This document shows positions 43,182-52,439 of a DNA stretch of 62,000 nucleotides, in pieces. Below the pieces are notes generated by a model. The model saw only the letters and a program-made list of their open reading frames with translations, made no database searches and was not told the origin of the DNA. Both the position numbers and the translations under genes were made by a program. The first letter of the stretch is position 1. Each line of letters starts with the position of its first letter. Source of the stretch: Zygnema cylindricum (lineage: Eukaryota; Streptophyta; Zygnematophyceae; Zygnematales; Zygnemataceae); assembly GCA_037447655.1 (NCBI GenBank), contig JBBHKE010000092.1:1-62000 (forward strand). The letters run 5' to 3'.

Positions 43182-43934
43182 ATGAGAAAGTCAAATCTAG
43201 GATACATAAATGATAAAGGGAAAAATAAAAATAATGAGGATAATATTATAAATATTTTGGAAACACAAAACTGGTTGGAAAGGGAGACTTCAACGGATTT
43301 GGAGGAAAGGGGAGAAGTAAAACTAGAGGGGGTTTTAAAGGATAGGGGAGAAAAGAAATATTTAATGAAAAGTTTAGGGGAGGAGAAATACTCTTTGGGA
43401 ATCATTATAGAAAGTGATAGTGGAAAGAATTCCATGGGAGAGAGTGAGGAAAGTTCAGAAAATGGGTTGAGTATCATGGATAAAAATATGAGCTCGGAAG
43501 ATGTAGATTTTATGAGGAACTTAGTGGGGACTCTTGATATAACGATAAATTTGGGGGGTAATGGTTTTGACATCACTAATGGGAGTGATGGCATTTATGG
43601 TGGTGTGCATGTAAAAGGGTTAGCATCTGGGTGTGTGTCGCAGATTGGGGATGGGGCTGGTTTTTTGAATTGCAAGAGGGAAATCGGAGTCTGTGTGGAT
43701 GGAAAAGAGATGAGTGGGATAAAATCTTTGCTTGGATTTGTGGAAAATTGTATGCTTAATAAAATATGTGATCAGCAAGATGGAATGTTTATTTCAGCTC
43801 ATCTAATGGACCTTTTAAAATACGAGAACATTCACTTAAAGCTTTATGAGGAGAAAAGAAAGAGGAAAAAGAAAAGAAGGAAAAAAAAAATATTGTATAT
43901 ATATTTTGTGGGAGTTGAAAAGAAAATAGACTAG
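43182..43934 (+). CDS. Element C mini-pol: compressed RT end and RNase H remnant
   Basis: A 250-codon open frame aligning in order, with many in-frame gaps, to pol: KSLGEEKYSLGIIIESDSGK (RT end KDLGEAKYILGIQVERD), MSSEDVDFMRNLVGT, INLGGNGFDITNGSDGIYGG (RNase H SDASYGG), GCVSQIGDGAGFLNCKREIG, then KICDQQDGMF (CDNQAA). Two RNase H metal-ligand Asp positions survive, but the Glu motif (MEAEY) reads VDGKEM. A Lys-rich tail precedes the polypurine tract. No enzyme activity is expected. The open frame despite repeated deletions is unusual; function is unknown. Confidence 0.7.
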   Translation: MRKSNLGYINDKGKNKNNEDNIINILETQNWLERETSTDLEERGEVKLEGVLKDRGEKKYLMKSLGEEKYSLGIIIESDSGKNSMGESEESSENGLSIMDKNMSSEDVDFMRNLVGTLDITINLGGNGFDITNGSDGIYGGVHVKGLASGCVSQIGDGAGFLNCKREIGVCVDGKEMSGIKSLLGFVENCMLNKICDQQDGMFISAHLMDLLKYENIHLKLYEEKRKRKKKRRKKKILYIYFVGVEKKID

Positions 43935-43971
43935 AAAATAAGGGGAGTGTTGAAATTTAGGTATTTTCTAG
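43931..43971 (+). promoter_or_regulatory. PPT and bracketing stem-loop, element C
   Basis: CTAGAAAATA (43931-43940) and TATTTTCTAG (43962-43971), perfect inverted repeat around AGGGGAG (43941-43947) and the LTR start TGTTGAAATT. Confidence 0.75.
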
Positions 43972-45184
43972 GTCTGTATTGAAAAAATAAATAGAGTAAG
44001 TCAGCAAAGGCAACCTGCTTCTCGCTCAACTCTCTCCGGTCCCCATACTTGTTGTAGTCACTGAAGACCAGAGAGAGAGCTAGAGCCATGGCTGTCTAAA
44101 GAGGATAGGCTAATTCGTAGTTTGTACCAAAATGGTTGTAACGGTTCCAGGATTTGATCTTGGTACCTACATCATATAATAGACGTTAGCTTTAGCCTAT
44201 AACTTAGAGTAAACCATGGCATATGTGGGGTACAATAGGTATTTATAAGTGTAGAAGTAGAGAGTTCTAACAAACTAACAAATAACCAAAAACTGCTCTA
44301 GACGAGATTTGAACCATGGTCTGTGGTTACATTTGTAGAGATAAGCCTTAACCAATAAGGCGTTATCGAAACGATACATGTGACGGGTTTCATAAATTAA
44401 TAAACATTAACAAAACACCTAATTAACAGCAGACTAACCAAAAGGAGCAATTCGTGCATGTACGCGAATCTGAATCGTGTAAAATATGTTTTGATCGGAC
44501 CGCCGACATTATAGCCGCCACACGAAGTGAACTTTTGGCGGCATACGGAGATAGCGTCACGTGGTGCCACGTGGCGCCACATTATTCGATACCGGAGAAG
44601 ATGGGAGGAGGAACCATGACTTCCGATTTGACAGGTGTCACCTTGTAGACCTTGTCGTACAATGGTCGTACAATAAGTACATCGCCCATTGTACCTTCTT
44701 GTACTATATAGTGTTCCTATTGGACTAGGGTTTAGTAGTAGGTAGTCGTGAGTAGGCAGACCGAGACTTAGTAATATTTAGGTACCTCTCTCTCTAAGAG
44801 AGCTTGTAACTATAAAGGTCATCTTTGACCAGCCATAACTTACTGCTCGGGTGAGCAAATTCAGTGATTCTTTTTGCTGCGCACTCAGGGGAGTCCAAGC
44901 TACACAAGAGTGTAGTCGGTCATAGTCTTTGCGTGCCAGGGTGGCACTTATTCTGTGGGAAAGTCACAGTGGGGAATATTGTCCAAAACACATAATCAAG
45001 CTTTGCATTCTGTGGTGGAACTGAGCACACAAAAGGTCTTCTCTTCCTTGGGGTGAAGGGTATTGGGGTTCTAATTGTCAAGGGACCATTCATTTGGGTT
45101 TATATCAACTTGGAGTCGGCACTATCTAGATTAGCTTCTTTTGAATCTGCGAATTCTGTGGGCAATGGAGCCCATAGAATTTCA
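43948..45184 (+). repeat. Element C 3' LTR
   Basis: Matches the 5' LTR throughout. Hairpin array at 44817-44947, including ACTC-AGGG-GAGT (44883-44894), which is damaged in the 5' LTR. It ends GAATTTCA. Confidence 0.9.
44288..44365 (-). promoter_or_regulatory. tRNA-like Pol III module, antisense, in C 3' LTR
   Basis: Minus strand: A-box region (44365-44345), B box GGTTCAAATCT (44315-44305), T5 at 44292-44288. Confidence 0.62.
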
Positions 45185-45576
45185 AAACTGAAGACTACTA
45201 CCGAAAAACCTTTAAGTGAGATAGATCTTGTTTTCAGTCGGTCCATCTCTCATATGGAGTTTGGCCTTTTACCGCCGAAGTAAGTACTATATTTTTCAAA
45301 TAATTAGCAGAATTCATAGCTTCGGCCCAAAATATTTTTCCTATCCTTTTATCTGACAACATACTCTGGGCACTATTATTCAGTGTCATATTCAATCTCT
45401 CGGCAACACCATTTTGTTCCGGGTTTTTTCGGAACTGTCTTTTGATGTTGCAAACCATCCTCTCTTAAGAACTCCTCAAACTGATTGGAGGTAAATTCCC
45501 CTCCATTGTCCCTTCTTAATCTCTTTATTGAGGTCTCGAAAATCTTCTCGGCCCATGCCTTATATTGTTTGAAATA
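45185..45576 (-). pseudogene. pol: Element D integrase C-terminal part
   Basis: NPEQNGVAERLNMTLNNSAQSML with the catalytic Glu, then KRIGKIFWAEAMNSANYLKN and TPYERWTD; frameshifts near 45255 and 45430. The last recognisable motif is LKVF next to element C. Confidence 0.82.
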
Positions 45577-46440
45577 CTATGGTGTTTCTGATTTGTTTTT
45601 CAAAAAATATACCCTGGAGTACCGAGACCAATCATCGGTAATGGTTAACATAAATCTTTTCCCTCCGGGTGATGGCACTCTTGCTAGTCCCCAAATGTTT
45701 GTGTGTACCAAATCAAGAACTTTTTCTCCTTTATAGGTTGCTTCCTTTGGAAATGATAATCTATGTGCTTTACACTGAGCACACCCACTACAATCACTTA
45801 AATTCTCATTTTCCCCAAAGCGTATCCCTTTAACCACTCCCATCTTTTTCATTTCTTTTAGCTTTTCTAGATTCACATGCCCAAGTCTCTTATGCCACAA
45901 CATAATGTCATTGACACCAACATAGTAAAGTTTGAGTTTTTTATTACTTAAAGCAAGCCTGAACATTCCTTGGCTACCTTTCTCAGCAGTGAAGTACACA
46001 TCTTCCTCAAAGCTAGCTGTAAAAACTCCTTTTCTGGTGCTAGTTTCAAAACCTTTCTCATCTAGTACAGATGTAGAGATAAGGTTTTTGTTTAACTTAG
46101 GAATAAACAATACATCAGAATATGTAACAATTGAGGTTTTCCCTTCCACTATGACTCTCAGATCTACCGATCCTACATAAGTAGTGGTAACTACCCTCCC
46201 ATCCCCATATTGAATCTCTATTGTAGGAATCTTTCTCAGCTTGGTGAACAGATGCTTATCTTTGCACATGTGTATGGAGGCACTTGAATCCACAATCCAG
46301 CCCGCTTCACCTTTCACTCCACCAAAAACACATTTCTGCTTCCGCGGAATTTTGACTTCAGTCTTTGCCTCCAACCCCTTTATCCAAAAGAAGTTCGTCG
46401 TCCTCCTCATCAGATTCCTCCTCAAGTACTTGTGTGACAA
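45577..46440 (-). pseudogene. pol: Element D protease and integrase N-terminal part
   Basis: A 287-codon open block. The protease site reads WIVDSSASIHMCKD (DSSA for DSGA). VLFIPKLNKNLISTSVLDEKG is followed by WHKRLGHVNLEKL and CSGCAQCK. The first core Asp is Asn: HTNIWGLARVP (AAC codon; K has AAT). The block ends by frameshift before the second Asp. Confidence 0.86.
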
Positions 46441-47456
46441 GTGCCTTTTTCTTCTTTCGTGGCTGACCCCCGGTCTACCCCTCCTTTATCCGAAGCTCGG
46501 TCAGTTTGGTACATTCTGCCATGTAATGCTCGGGTTTCTTGCAGAAAAGACAAAACCCCTTAGGTCCCCTTGTTCCGAACTCATCGGATTGAATTTTTTG
46601 GTCTTCCCCTCCATGACTTCCAATTGGTTTCCGTGAATCTTTGTTTGTCCAACTTGCTCCGGCCGCCAAGGCTTGTCCACTATTAACTCCTCTCCGTATT
46701 TCGATTGTATTCTCTCGGACGAATATCATACCAACTACCAAATTCCATATCCACCTGGAGTTCGGCCGATCCTATACCCGGTTCACATTGTTCTCATACT
46801 CATTGGGTAGTTTCATGAGTAAGCATTGAACCTTTACCTTCTCGTTTTCTGCCTTTCCGGCACACTCTAACTCCATGAAGAGTATAGCCAACTCATTGCA
46901 GAAAAATCGAGCATCTTCTCTCGTTTGTGAAAGTATCCATTGATCTTGTGCTCTGCCAGCTTCTATTCCTGAATCGTACCGCTCTGGTACATATGTTAAG
47001 CGCATCCCACAGATCGGATGCCCTTTCCACTTGCAAATGAGGACCTGCGAGTCCTTGTGCGAGATGACAGAGGATAAAGTGCTTGGCCGCCATGTTGTTG
47101 TAGTCCCAGGTATCGATGTCATTCTCTTCATTCCTCGGAATAGGAGACATGAAAACATAACCGGTTGCTATTGGTGTGGTTTTCTCTTTTTCTTTCCCAT
47201 TTTCTATCACGATGCTTTCTCCGTCTTCTGAGTCATCTAACGGCGGTGGATCTAGTTTCCTAGCAAATCTGCTTCCTCCAAACCCTGGAGGGATAGCAGG
47301 ACCGGATGGACGCTTTACTCGCCCACTCACTATTCCCCAAAATCTTTTCTCACATAGGGCTCTTATCATCATACTCTCCCAGAAGATGAACCCAGTCCCA
47401 TTAATTGTGGGCACCTTAGAGGGTGGGCCCATAACCTGCAACTCTAAGACCTCCAT
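46441..47456 (-). pseudogene. gag: Element D gag
   Basis: The ATG at 47456 lies in the LTR and the frame runs MEVLELQVMGPPSKVP through the primer-binding site. Conserved ...TGFIFWESMMIRALCEKRFWGIVSGR, IPPGFGGSRF, FILCHLAQGL. Frameshifts near 46990 and 46900, then MELECAGKAENEKVKVQCLLMKLP; a stop near 46775. The knuckle CLFCKKPEHYMAEC (CX2CX4HX4C) lies at 46510-46560, followed by a stop near 46475. Confidence 0.85.
47422..47436 (-). promoter_or_regulatory. Primer-binding site, element D
   Basis: Minus strand GGTTATGGGCCCACC next to the LTR end GAGTTGCA. Confidence 0.85.
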
Positions 47457-48181
47457 TGGTACTCAGAGTAGGCAATTTACCGGAAGCCTCTAAGATAGCC
47501 TGAATCCCTTAGTCTTTGCATGAGTATTACTGAGACCCTGACAGAATACAAACTAACCAGACTGCAATCCTTGGAAGCGCAGACTCCCCTGAGTCTACTA
47601 CAAAAAAAATCCTTGAATTTGCTCCATTGAGCAGTAAATTATCAATGGTCAAAGATTACCTTTTATACAGGAGCACTCTAAGAGAGAGGCGGCTACTTCT
47701 ATTTCTCCTAAGTCCTAAACCCCTCTCTGATCTCTCTTCTACTAAAATATGGAGACAATCTAATCACTGTACAGTACAGAAAGGTACTTGGCCCGGAGTA
47801 CTTTCTGTACGGCTATTGTACGACATGGCCAAAAAGACGATGCCTGCCATATCCTGGTTTGCCATGGTATGTCCCCAAGATGACGCTATTCAATGTCATG
47901 TTGCCACGTGTCACCTAGTGTGGTTGTGACCGCAAACCGCCAAATCGTCCATTTTGCGATGCGGACTTCTTCCTCTGCCGTCCGATTGATATCGACCTTA
48001 ATTTTGGGCCGTTAATAATACAAGTGGTACTTCAAATGTTGCTCTATCTAACTATCTCTATGTGATTGTGGTCCGTTTGTCAGCTAAATGAACTTCTGTA
48101 TTTCCATATTGTTAACTAGCTAATGTACCTTATATACTTCAACAAAAGTGCTAGGTTACATGGTAACGATACTGGGCTACT
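47437..48181 (-). repeat. Element D 5' LTR (U3 truncated)
   Basis: U5 end GAGTTGCA at 47437; GTAC cluster at 47770-47825; CACGTG near 47906. It is cut at 48181, just where the tRNA-like A box begins. Confidence 0.85.
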
Positions 48182-48583
48182 TGTAGAAATTAATGGTCCA
48201 TTTTAAGTATTTTCTAGGTCTTAATAGAAATATAGAAAGAAGCCGAGGCAGTCTTCAATATCAATTTACTTAAAAGGATGAACTATTGTAAAATAATTTA
48301 TAGTTTGGGGTATCATACATTGTAGGCTATTTCTGAATTGCCGATTCCGATGGCCGATAGCCGACAGACGGCCGGCCATCCATGTTCCTAGTTTAGGACG
48401 TCGACCGTGATGAGAAAAATCATTTGTTTGGGGATTGATTATATATTAGGGGCATTTGAAGACCTATCGGATCCATCGGTACCGAGATCGAGGGAGAGGT
48501 TAAAGAGTCACTGACGCTGTTCAAACTCTCAACCTCTCTCTTCAATCTCCATCTGACGGAGCCGAAGAAAGATATAAAGATAA
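48182..48583. repeat. LTR fragments next to the assembly gap
   Basis: 48182-48257 is the first ~76 nt of a K/J-type LTR in plus orientation (TGTAGAAATTAATGG...GCCGAGGCAGTC). The remainder looks like a rearranged, minus-oriented LTR U3, with tRNA-like GGCCGATAGCC and CTCTCAACCTCTCTC blocks. It runs into the gap, so its true context is unknown. Confidence 0.5.
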
Positions 48584-48593
48584 NNNNNNNNNN
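48584..48593. other. Assembly gap (10 N)
   Basis: Ten unresolved bases. A run of exactly ten is typical of a scaffold join of unknown size, so sequence may be missing here. Confidence 0.95.
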
Positions 48594-48892
48594 TCTTAGC
48601 CATCTAGACTTTCAGTATCACCTTCCCTTTTGGAACTATAAATGTTAGAGGCTACGTAACAAATAAGATCTCAATTTGTTTTTGGAATAGAGATGTAGCT
48701 ATAATCTACTATTTCCAAAACTTTGATCGTGGTCTTTTACTCAAAAATATCGATCGAAACTCCTTCTACACATAAAGTGACGACTCTTTCCATCGGTTCC
48801 TTACAAATCCAAACGAAATCCATTATTTTTTGAGTTTGAAATGATACAACCACAGTTACTATTATATAATACCGTATTCTCTGAACCCATAA
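48594..48892. other. Unassigned sequence right of the gap
   Basis: AT-rich, no recognised LTR, gene or motif; it joins directly to the truncated integrase of element E. Confidence 0.5.
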
Positions 48893-49772
48893 AGTTCTCA
48901 TTTTCCCCAAAACGTATCCCTTCAACAACTCCCATCTTTTTCATTTTTTTTAGCTTTTCTAGATTCACATACCCAAGTCTCTTATGCCATAATATATTAT
49001 CATTGACACCAACATAGTAAAGTTTGAGTTTTTTATTACCTAAAGCAAACCTAAACATTCCTTGGCTACCTTTCTCAGCAGTGAAATACACATCTTCCTC
49101 AAAGCTAGCTATAAAAACTCATTTTCTGGTGCTAGTTTCAAAACCTTTATCATCTAATATCGATGTAGAGATAAGGTTTTTGTTTAACTCTAGAATAAAC
49201 AATGCATCGGAGATTGTAAATATCAAGGTTTTCCCTTCCACTATGACTTTCAGATCTACCGATTCTACATAAGTAGTAGTAACTACCCTCCCATCCCCAT
49301 ATTCAATCTCTACTGTAGGAATCTTTCTCAGCTTAGTGAACAGATCCTTATCCTTGCACATGTGCATGGAGGCACCTGAATCCACAATCGAACCCCATTC
49401 ACCTTTTAGTCCATCGAAAGCACATTTCTGCTTCCGTGGAATTTGGACTTCAGTCTTTGCCTCCAACTCCTCATCCAAAAGAAGTTCGTCCTCCTCCTCA
49501 TCAGATTCCTCCTCAAATACCTGTGTGACAAGTGCCTTTTTTGTCCCTCGTGGTTGACCGCTGGTTTGCCCCTCCTTTATCCGAAGCTCGGTCAGTTTGG
49601 TACATTTCGCCATGTAATGCCCGGGTTTTTTTGCAGAAATGACAAAGCCCCTAAGGTTCCTTTGTTCCGGACTCATCGGATTGATTTGTCTTGTCTCCCC
49701 CTCCATGACTTCCAAGGTGTTTCCGTGAATCTTTGTTTCTCCAACTTGCTCCGGCCGCCAAGGCTTTTCCAC
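48893..49772 (-). pseudogene. pol: Element E Gag end, protease and integrase zinc region
   Basis: Protease block 49119-49772: acidic spacer (EEESDEEEDELLLDEELEAK) and intact site SIVDSGASMHMCKDK. Then a stop near 49118, YFTAEKGSQGMFRFAL, and LWHKRLGYVNLEKLKKM at the integrase start. The sequence leaves the copia pattern at about 48893. An extra T near 49628 shifts the knuckle frame. Confidence 0.84.
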
Positions 49773-50547
49773 TCTTAACTCCCCTTCGGATTTCGATAGT
49801 ACTTTTTCGGACGAGGATCATACCAGCTACCGAATTCCATATCCACCTGGATTCCGGCAGATCTTGTACCCAGTTCACAATGTTTTCATACACATCGGGT
49901 AGTTTCATGAGTAAGCAGTGAACCTTTGCCTTCTTGCTTTCTACTTTTTCGACACACTCTTACTCCATGAAGAGTATAGCCAGCTCATTGCAAAAATCGA
50001 GCATCTTCTCTCCTTTGTGAAAGTATCCATTGGTCTTTTTCTCTGCCAGCTTTTGTTCCTGAATAGTACCGCTCCGGTACATCTGTATAAGTGCATCCCA
50101 CAGATCAGATGACCTTTCAACTTGTAAATGAGGACATGCGAGTCCTTGTGTGAGATGACGGAGGATAAAGTGCATGGCCGCCATGTTGTTTTAGTCCCAG
50201 GTAGCAATGTCATTCTCCTCATTCCTTGGAATGGGAGAAATGAAAACAAAACCGGTTGCTATAGGTGAGGTTTTCTCTTTTTCTTTCCCCTTTTCCATCA
50301 TGATGCTTTCTCCATCTTCTGAGTCCTTTGATGACCGTGGATCTGGTTTCCTAGTAAATATGGTTCCTCCAAACCCTGGAGGGATAGCATGACCGGATGG
50401 ACGCTTTACTCGCCCACTCACTATTCCCCAAAATTTTTTCTCACATAGGGCTCACATCATCAAACTCTCCCAGTAGATGAACCCAATCCCGTTGAATGTG
50501 GGAACCTCAGAGGGTGGGCCCATAACCTGCAACTCTTTGACCTCCAT
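49651..50547 (-). pseudogene. gag: Element E gag
   Basis: Gag homology from the primer-binding site (QVMGPPS near 50520) through ...FNGIGFIYWESLMM, a block MSGRVKRPSGHAIPPGFGG (50191-50421), a stop at 50190, FILRHLTQGLACPHLQVERSSDLWDAL, a stop at 49960, then KLPDVYENIVNWVQDL (49651-49908). At least two nonsense changes plus the knuckle frameshift. Close to D gag. Confidence 0.84.
50513..50527 (-). promoter_or_regulatory. Primer-binding site, element E
   Basis: Minus strand GGTTATGGGCCCACC beside the LTR end GAGTTGCA. Confidence 0.85.
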
Positions 50548-51017
50548 TGGTACTCAGAGTATGCAGTTTACTAGAAGCCCCTATGATAGCCTCAATCTCT
50601 TAGTCTTTATATGACTATCATTGACACCTTCACAAAATACAGATTGACAAAACAGCAGCCATTGGAAGAGCAAACTCCCCTAAGTCTACTGCAAAAAGAA
50701 TCCTTGAATTTGCTCCCTTGAGCAATTAAATATCAATGGTCAAAGATGACCTTTTATACAGAGCTCTCTAAGAGAGAGGCGGCTACTTGTAATTCTCCTA
50801 AGTCCTAAGCCTCTCTCTAAACCCTCTATAACTGATGTACGGAACCAATCAAATCCCTGTATAGTACAAAAAAGTACTTTGCCCGGACTACTTTCTGTAC
50901 GGCCTTTGTACGACATGGCCCAAAAGACAACGCCTAACGCATCTGGGTTCGCCATGGTATGTCCCGGAGATGACGCTATCCAATGCCATGCTGCCACGTG
51001 TTACCTGGTGTGGCAGT

Positions 51018-51916
51018 TGTTGTTTTTGGAAAGCTTTAAGTCTCAGCAAATTTATAGGACGGCGGAAAAAATAGATCTATATGGACACGCGTCGTCACAA
51101 GAATCACAGTGCAGGTTTTTGAATGGTACCGACAACCCAGCTGCGACGCAGATGGAACAAGCGCAGCTACAGTTATTTTTGATATGGTTTGTACGGACAA
51201 ACGCAGCCTGCGACACAACGGGTCAAACGCAACTGCGGATATTTTGGTATATGACAACGCAGTTGCTACGCAACAGGACAAACGCAGTTGCGGCTAACTT
51301 TTGTATGTGATAACGCAGCTGCTACGAAGCTGCGGATATTTGAATAAAATCAGGAATTCAACTACGCTACTGCGGTTGATCTCAATCGAGTCAACTGACG
51401 AGATTCACTTAGCCAGGCAACAAGAATTTGATCAAATCACCTGTATAGGATTCTCAGTCATATTAAGTGTACAGTGATAGATTAGTTCTTAGCGTAAGTA
51501 GGAGCACTTAGACCTTAGTGGCAGTTTAGTTATTTTGGATATATCATTTTGGAACACTTGTATCGGCGGTACAACACTATGTAGTAGGACAACTGAGTGA
51601 AGAGTATAAGACTTAGGACGTAGAACATTTTAAGTATTTGACTTCTAGACTTTGTAAATTGTTTTTGGGAAACTTCTGAGTTGCATATCTTGGTGTATGT
51701 TGGATCAATTGAGTTGAAACTTTGGGAGTTGTCAGTCTTTGTGATATTCTATATTGCGGTATAGTTTGAAACAGTTTTGTTCATTGTACCAGATTTGGTG
51801 AAGCTGTAGAAAACAACTGTTTAATATGATTCTTGATTAGCTTTTGTAAGTGAGATCATGTCTACTTCCACTACTATTGCTGATGCTCCACCTGCTCCAA
51901 TGGTTGTAGAACAACA
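51018..51916 (+). mobile_element. Solo LTR F (B-like type)
   Basis: 899 bp, TGTTGTTTTTGG...GTAGAACAACA, flanked by GCAGT at 51013-51017 and 51917-51921, a perfect TSD. Near its end (ATG at 51858) it encodes MSTSTTIADAPPAPMVVEQQ, a Pro/Ala-rich Gag leader comparable to the LTR-encoded leader of B. U3 contains CGCAGCTGCG-type repeats at 51138-51380. No tRNA-like module recognised. Confidence 0.9.
51138..51380. repeat. CGCAGCTGCG-type palindrome cluster in F U3
   Basis: About eight variants of CGCAG(C/T)TGCG occur near 51138, 51162, 51202, 51228, 51258, 51283, 51314 and 51365, within imperfect ~57-65-bp repeats (ACAAACGCAG..., GGATATTTTG...). This could be a U3 enhancer array; the binding protein is unknown. 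Confidence 0.7.
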
Positions 51917-52151
51917 GCAGTGATCGCAATCCGGAAAAACATCCATTTCGCAATGTCGACTTCTTCCTCTGCCGTTATATTGATATCGACTTTAATTCAG
52001 AGTTGTTTAAAATAAAACTGGTATTTTCTTATGTAACTATATCTATCTATCTCTATGTGATTGTGGTTCGTTCGTGAGTTGAATAAACTTCTATATTTCC
52101 ATATCTTTAAGTAGCTATCTTAACCTATATACTTCAACATCGGTCCTAGTC

Positions 52152-52231
52152 TATAGGCCAAAGCTACCAGCTACAGGCAGATTGACAAACGGTAGGTACC
52201 AGGATCAAATCCTAGGTCCGTCAACCTTTTT
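52152..52231 (+). promoter_or_regulatory. tRNA-like Pol III module, antisense, in E LTR
   Basis: A-box-like TATAGGCCAAAGCTACC (52152-52168), B-box-like GGATCAAATCC (52202-52212), T5 at 52227-52231. Confidence 0.55.
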
Positions 52232-52439
52232 GATAAGTTTACCAAAAAGGACTGCCTTGTGACTCTAGGGGAAGCATAGGCTGCTATGGCTCTGGCTTCC
52301 TCTCTAGCCTTCAGTGACTACGCCAAGTATGGGGGCTAGAGAGAGAAGTTAGAAGTAGGCTACCTTTGCTTTTTCCTGCTCAAACTTAAACCAATTAAGT
52401 AACCTAGAAAATACCTAAGTAAACCTTTTAATTTCAACA

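Larger units (their letters stand above)
40682..45184 (+). mobile_element. Element C: gag-bearing, pol-deleted Ty1/copia
   Basis: Two complete LTRs (40682-41916, 1235 bp; 43948-45184, 1237 bp) and an internal region of only ~2.0 kb against ~4.1-4.4 kb in A, B, K and H. Gag is open and carries an intact knuckle. Protease, integrase and most of RT are missing, but a 250-codon remnant of the RT end and RNase H is still open. The flanks GGTTG (40677-40681) and AAACT (45185-45189) do not match, so the original TSD is lost. It resembles the described TR-GAG class of non-autonomous elements. Confidence 0.88.
45185..48181 (-). mobile_element. Element D: Ty1/copia, 5' half only
   Basis: The 5' LTR at the right (47437-48181, itself cut in U3 by an inserted LTR piece), primer-binding site, gag, protease and integrase on the minus strand. 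It ends at 45185 in the integrase C-terminal region (LKVF...), exactly where the 3' LTR of C ends. RT, RNase H and 3' LTR are absent. Close relative of element E. Confidence 0.86.
48893..52439 (-). mobile_element. Element E: Ty1/copia, 5' part only, carrying solo LTR F
   Basis: 5' LTR 50528-52439 (about 1008 bp without F and its duplication), primer-binding site, gag, protease and the start of integrase. It ends at 48893 shortly after GVVEGIRFGENENF. It is inserted into gag-pol of element G, whose sequence starts immediately at 52440. The left (3') half of E and its left TSD are missing. Confidence 0.87.
50528..52439 (-). repeat. Element E 5' LTR, interrupted by F
   Basis: 50528-51012 plus 51917-52439. 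The minus-strand start TGTTGAAATT is at 52439. GTAC cores at about 50858-50912; CACGTG-type TGCCACGTGT near 50993. Confidence 0.88.

Noticed and set aside
48182-48583. A complete LTR next to the gap
   Set aside because: Only ~76 nt match an LTR start; the rest is rearranged and unresolved because of the N run.
51858-51916. Short peptide frame in F as an independent small gene
   Set aside because: It ends at the LTR terminus and matches the LTR-encoded Gag leader pattern of B.
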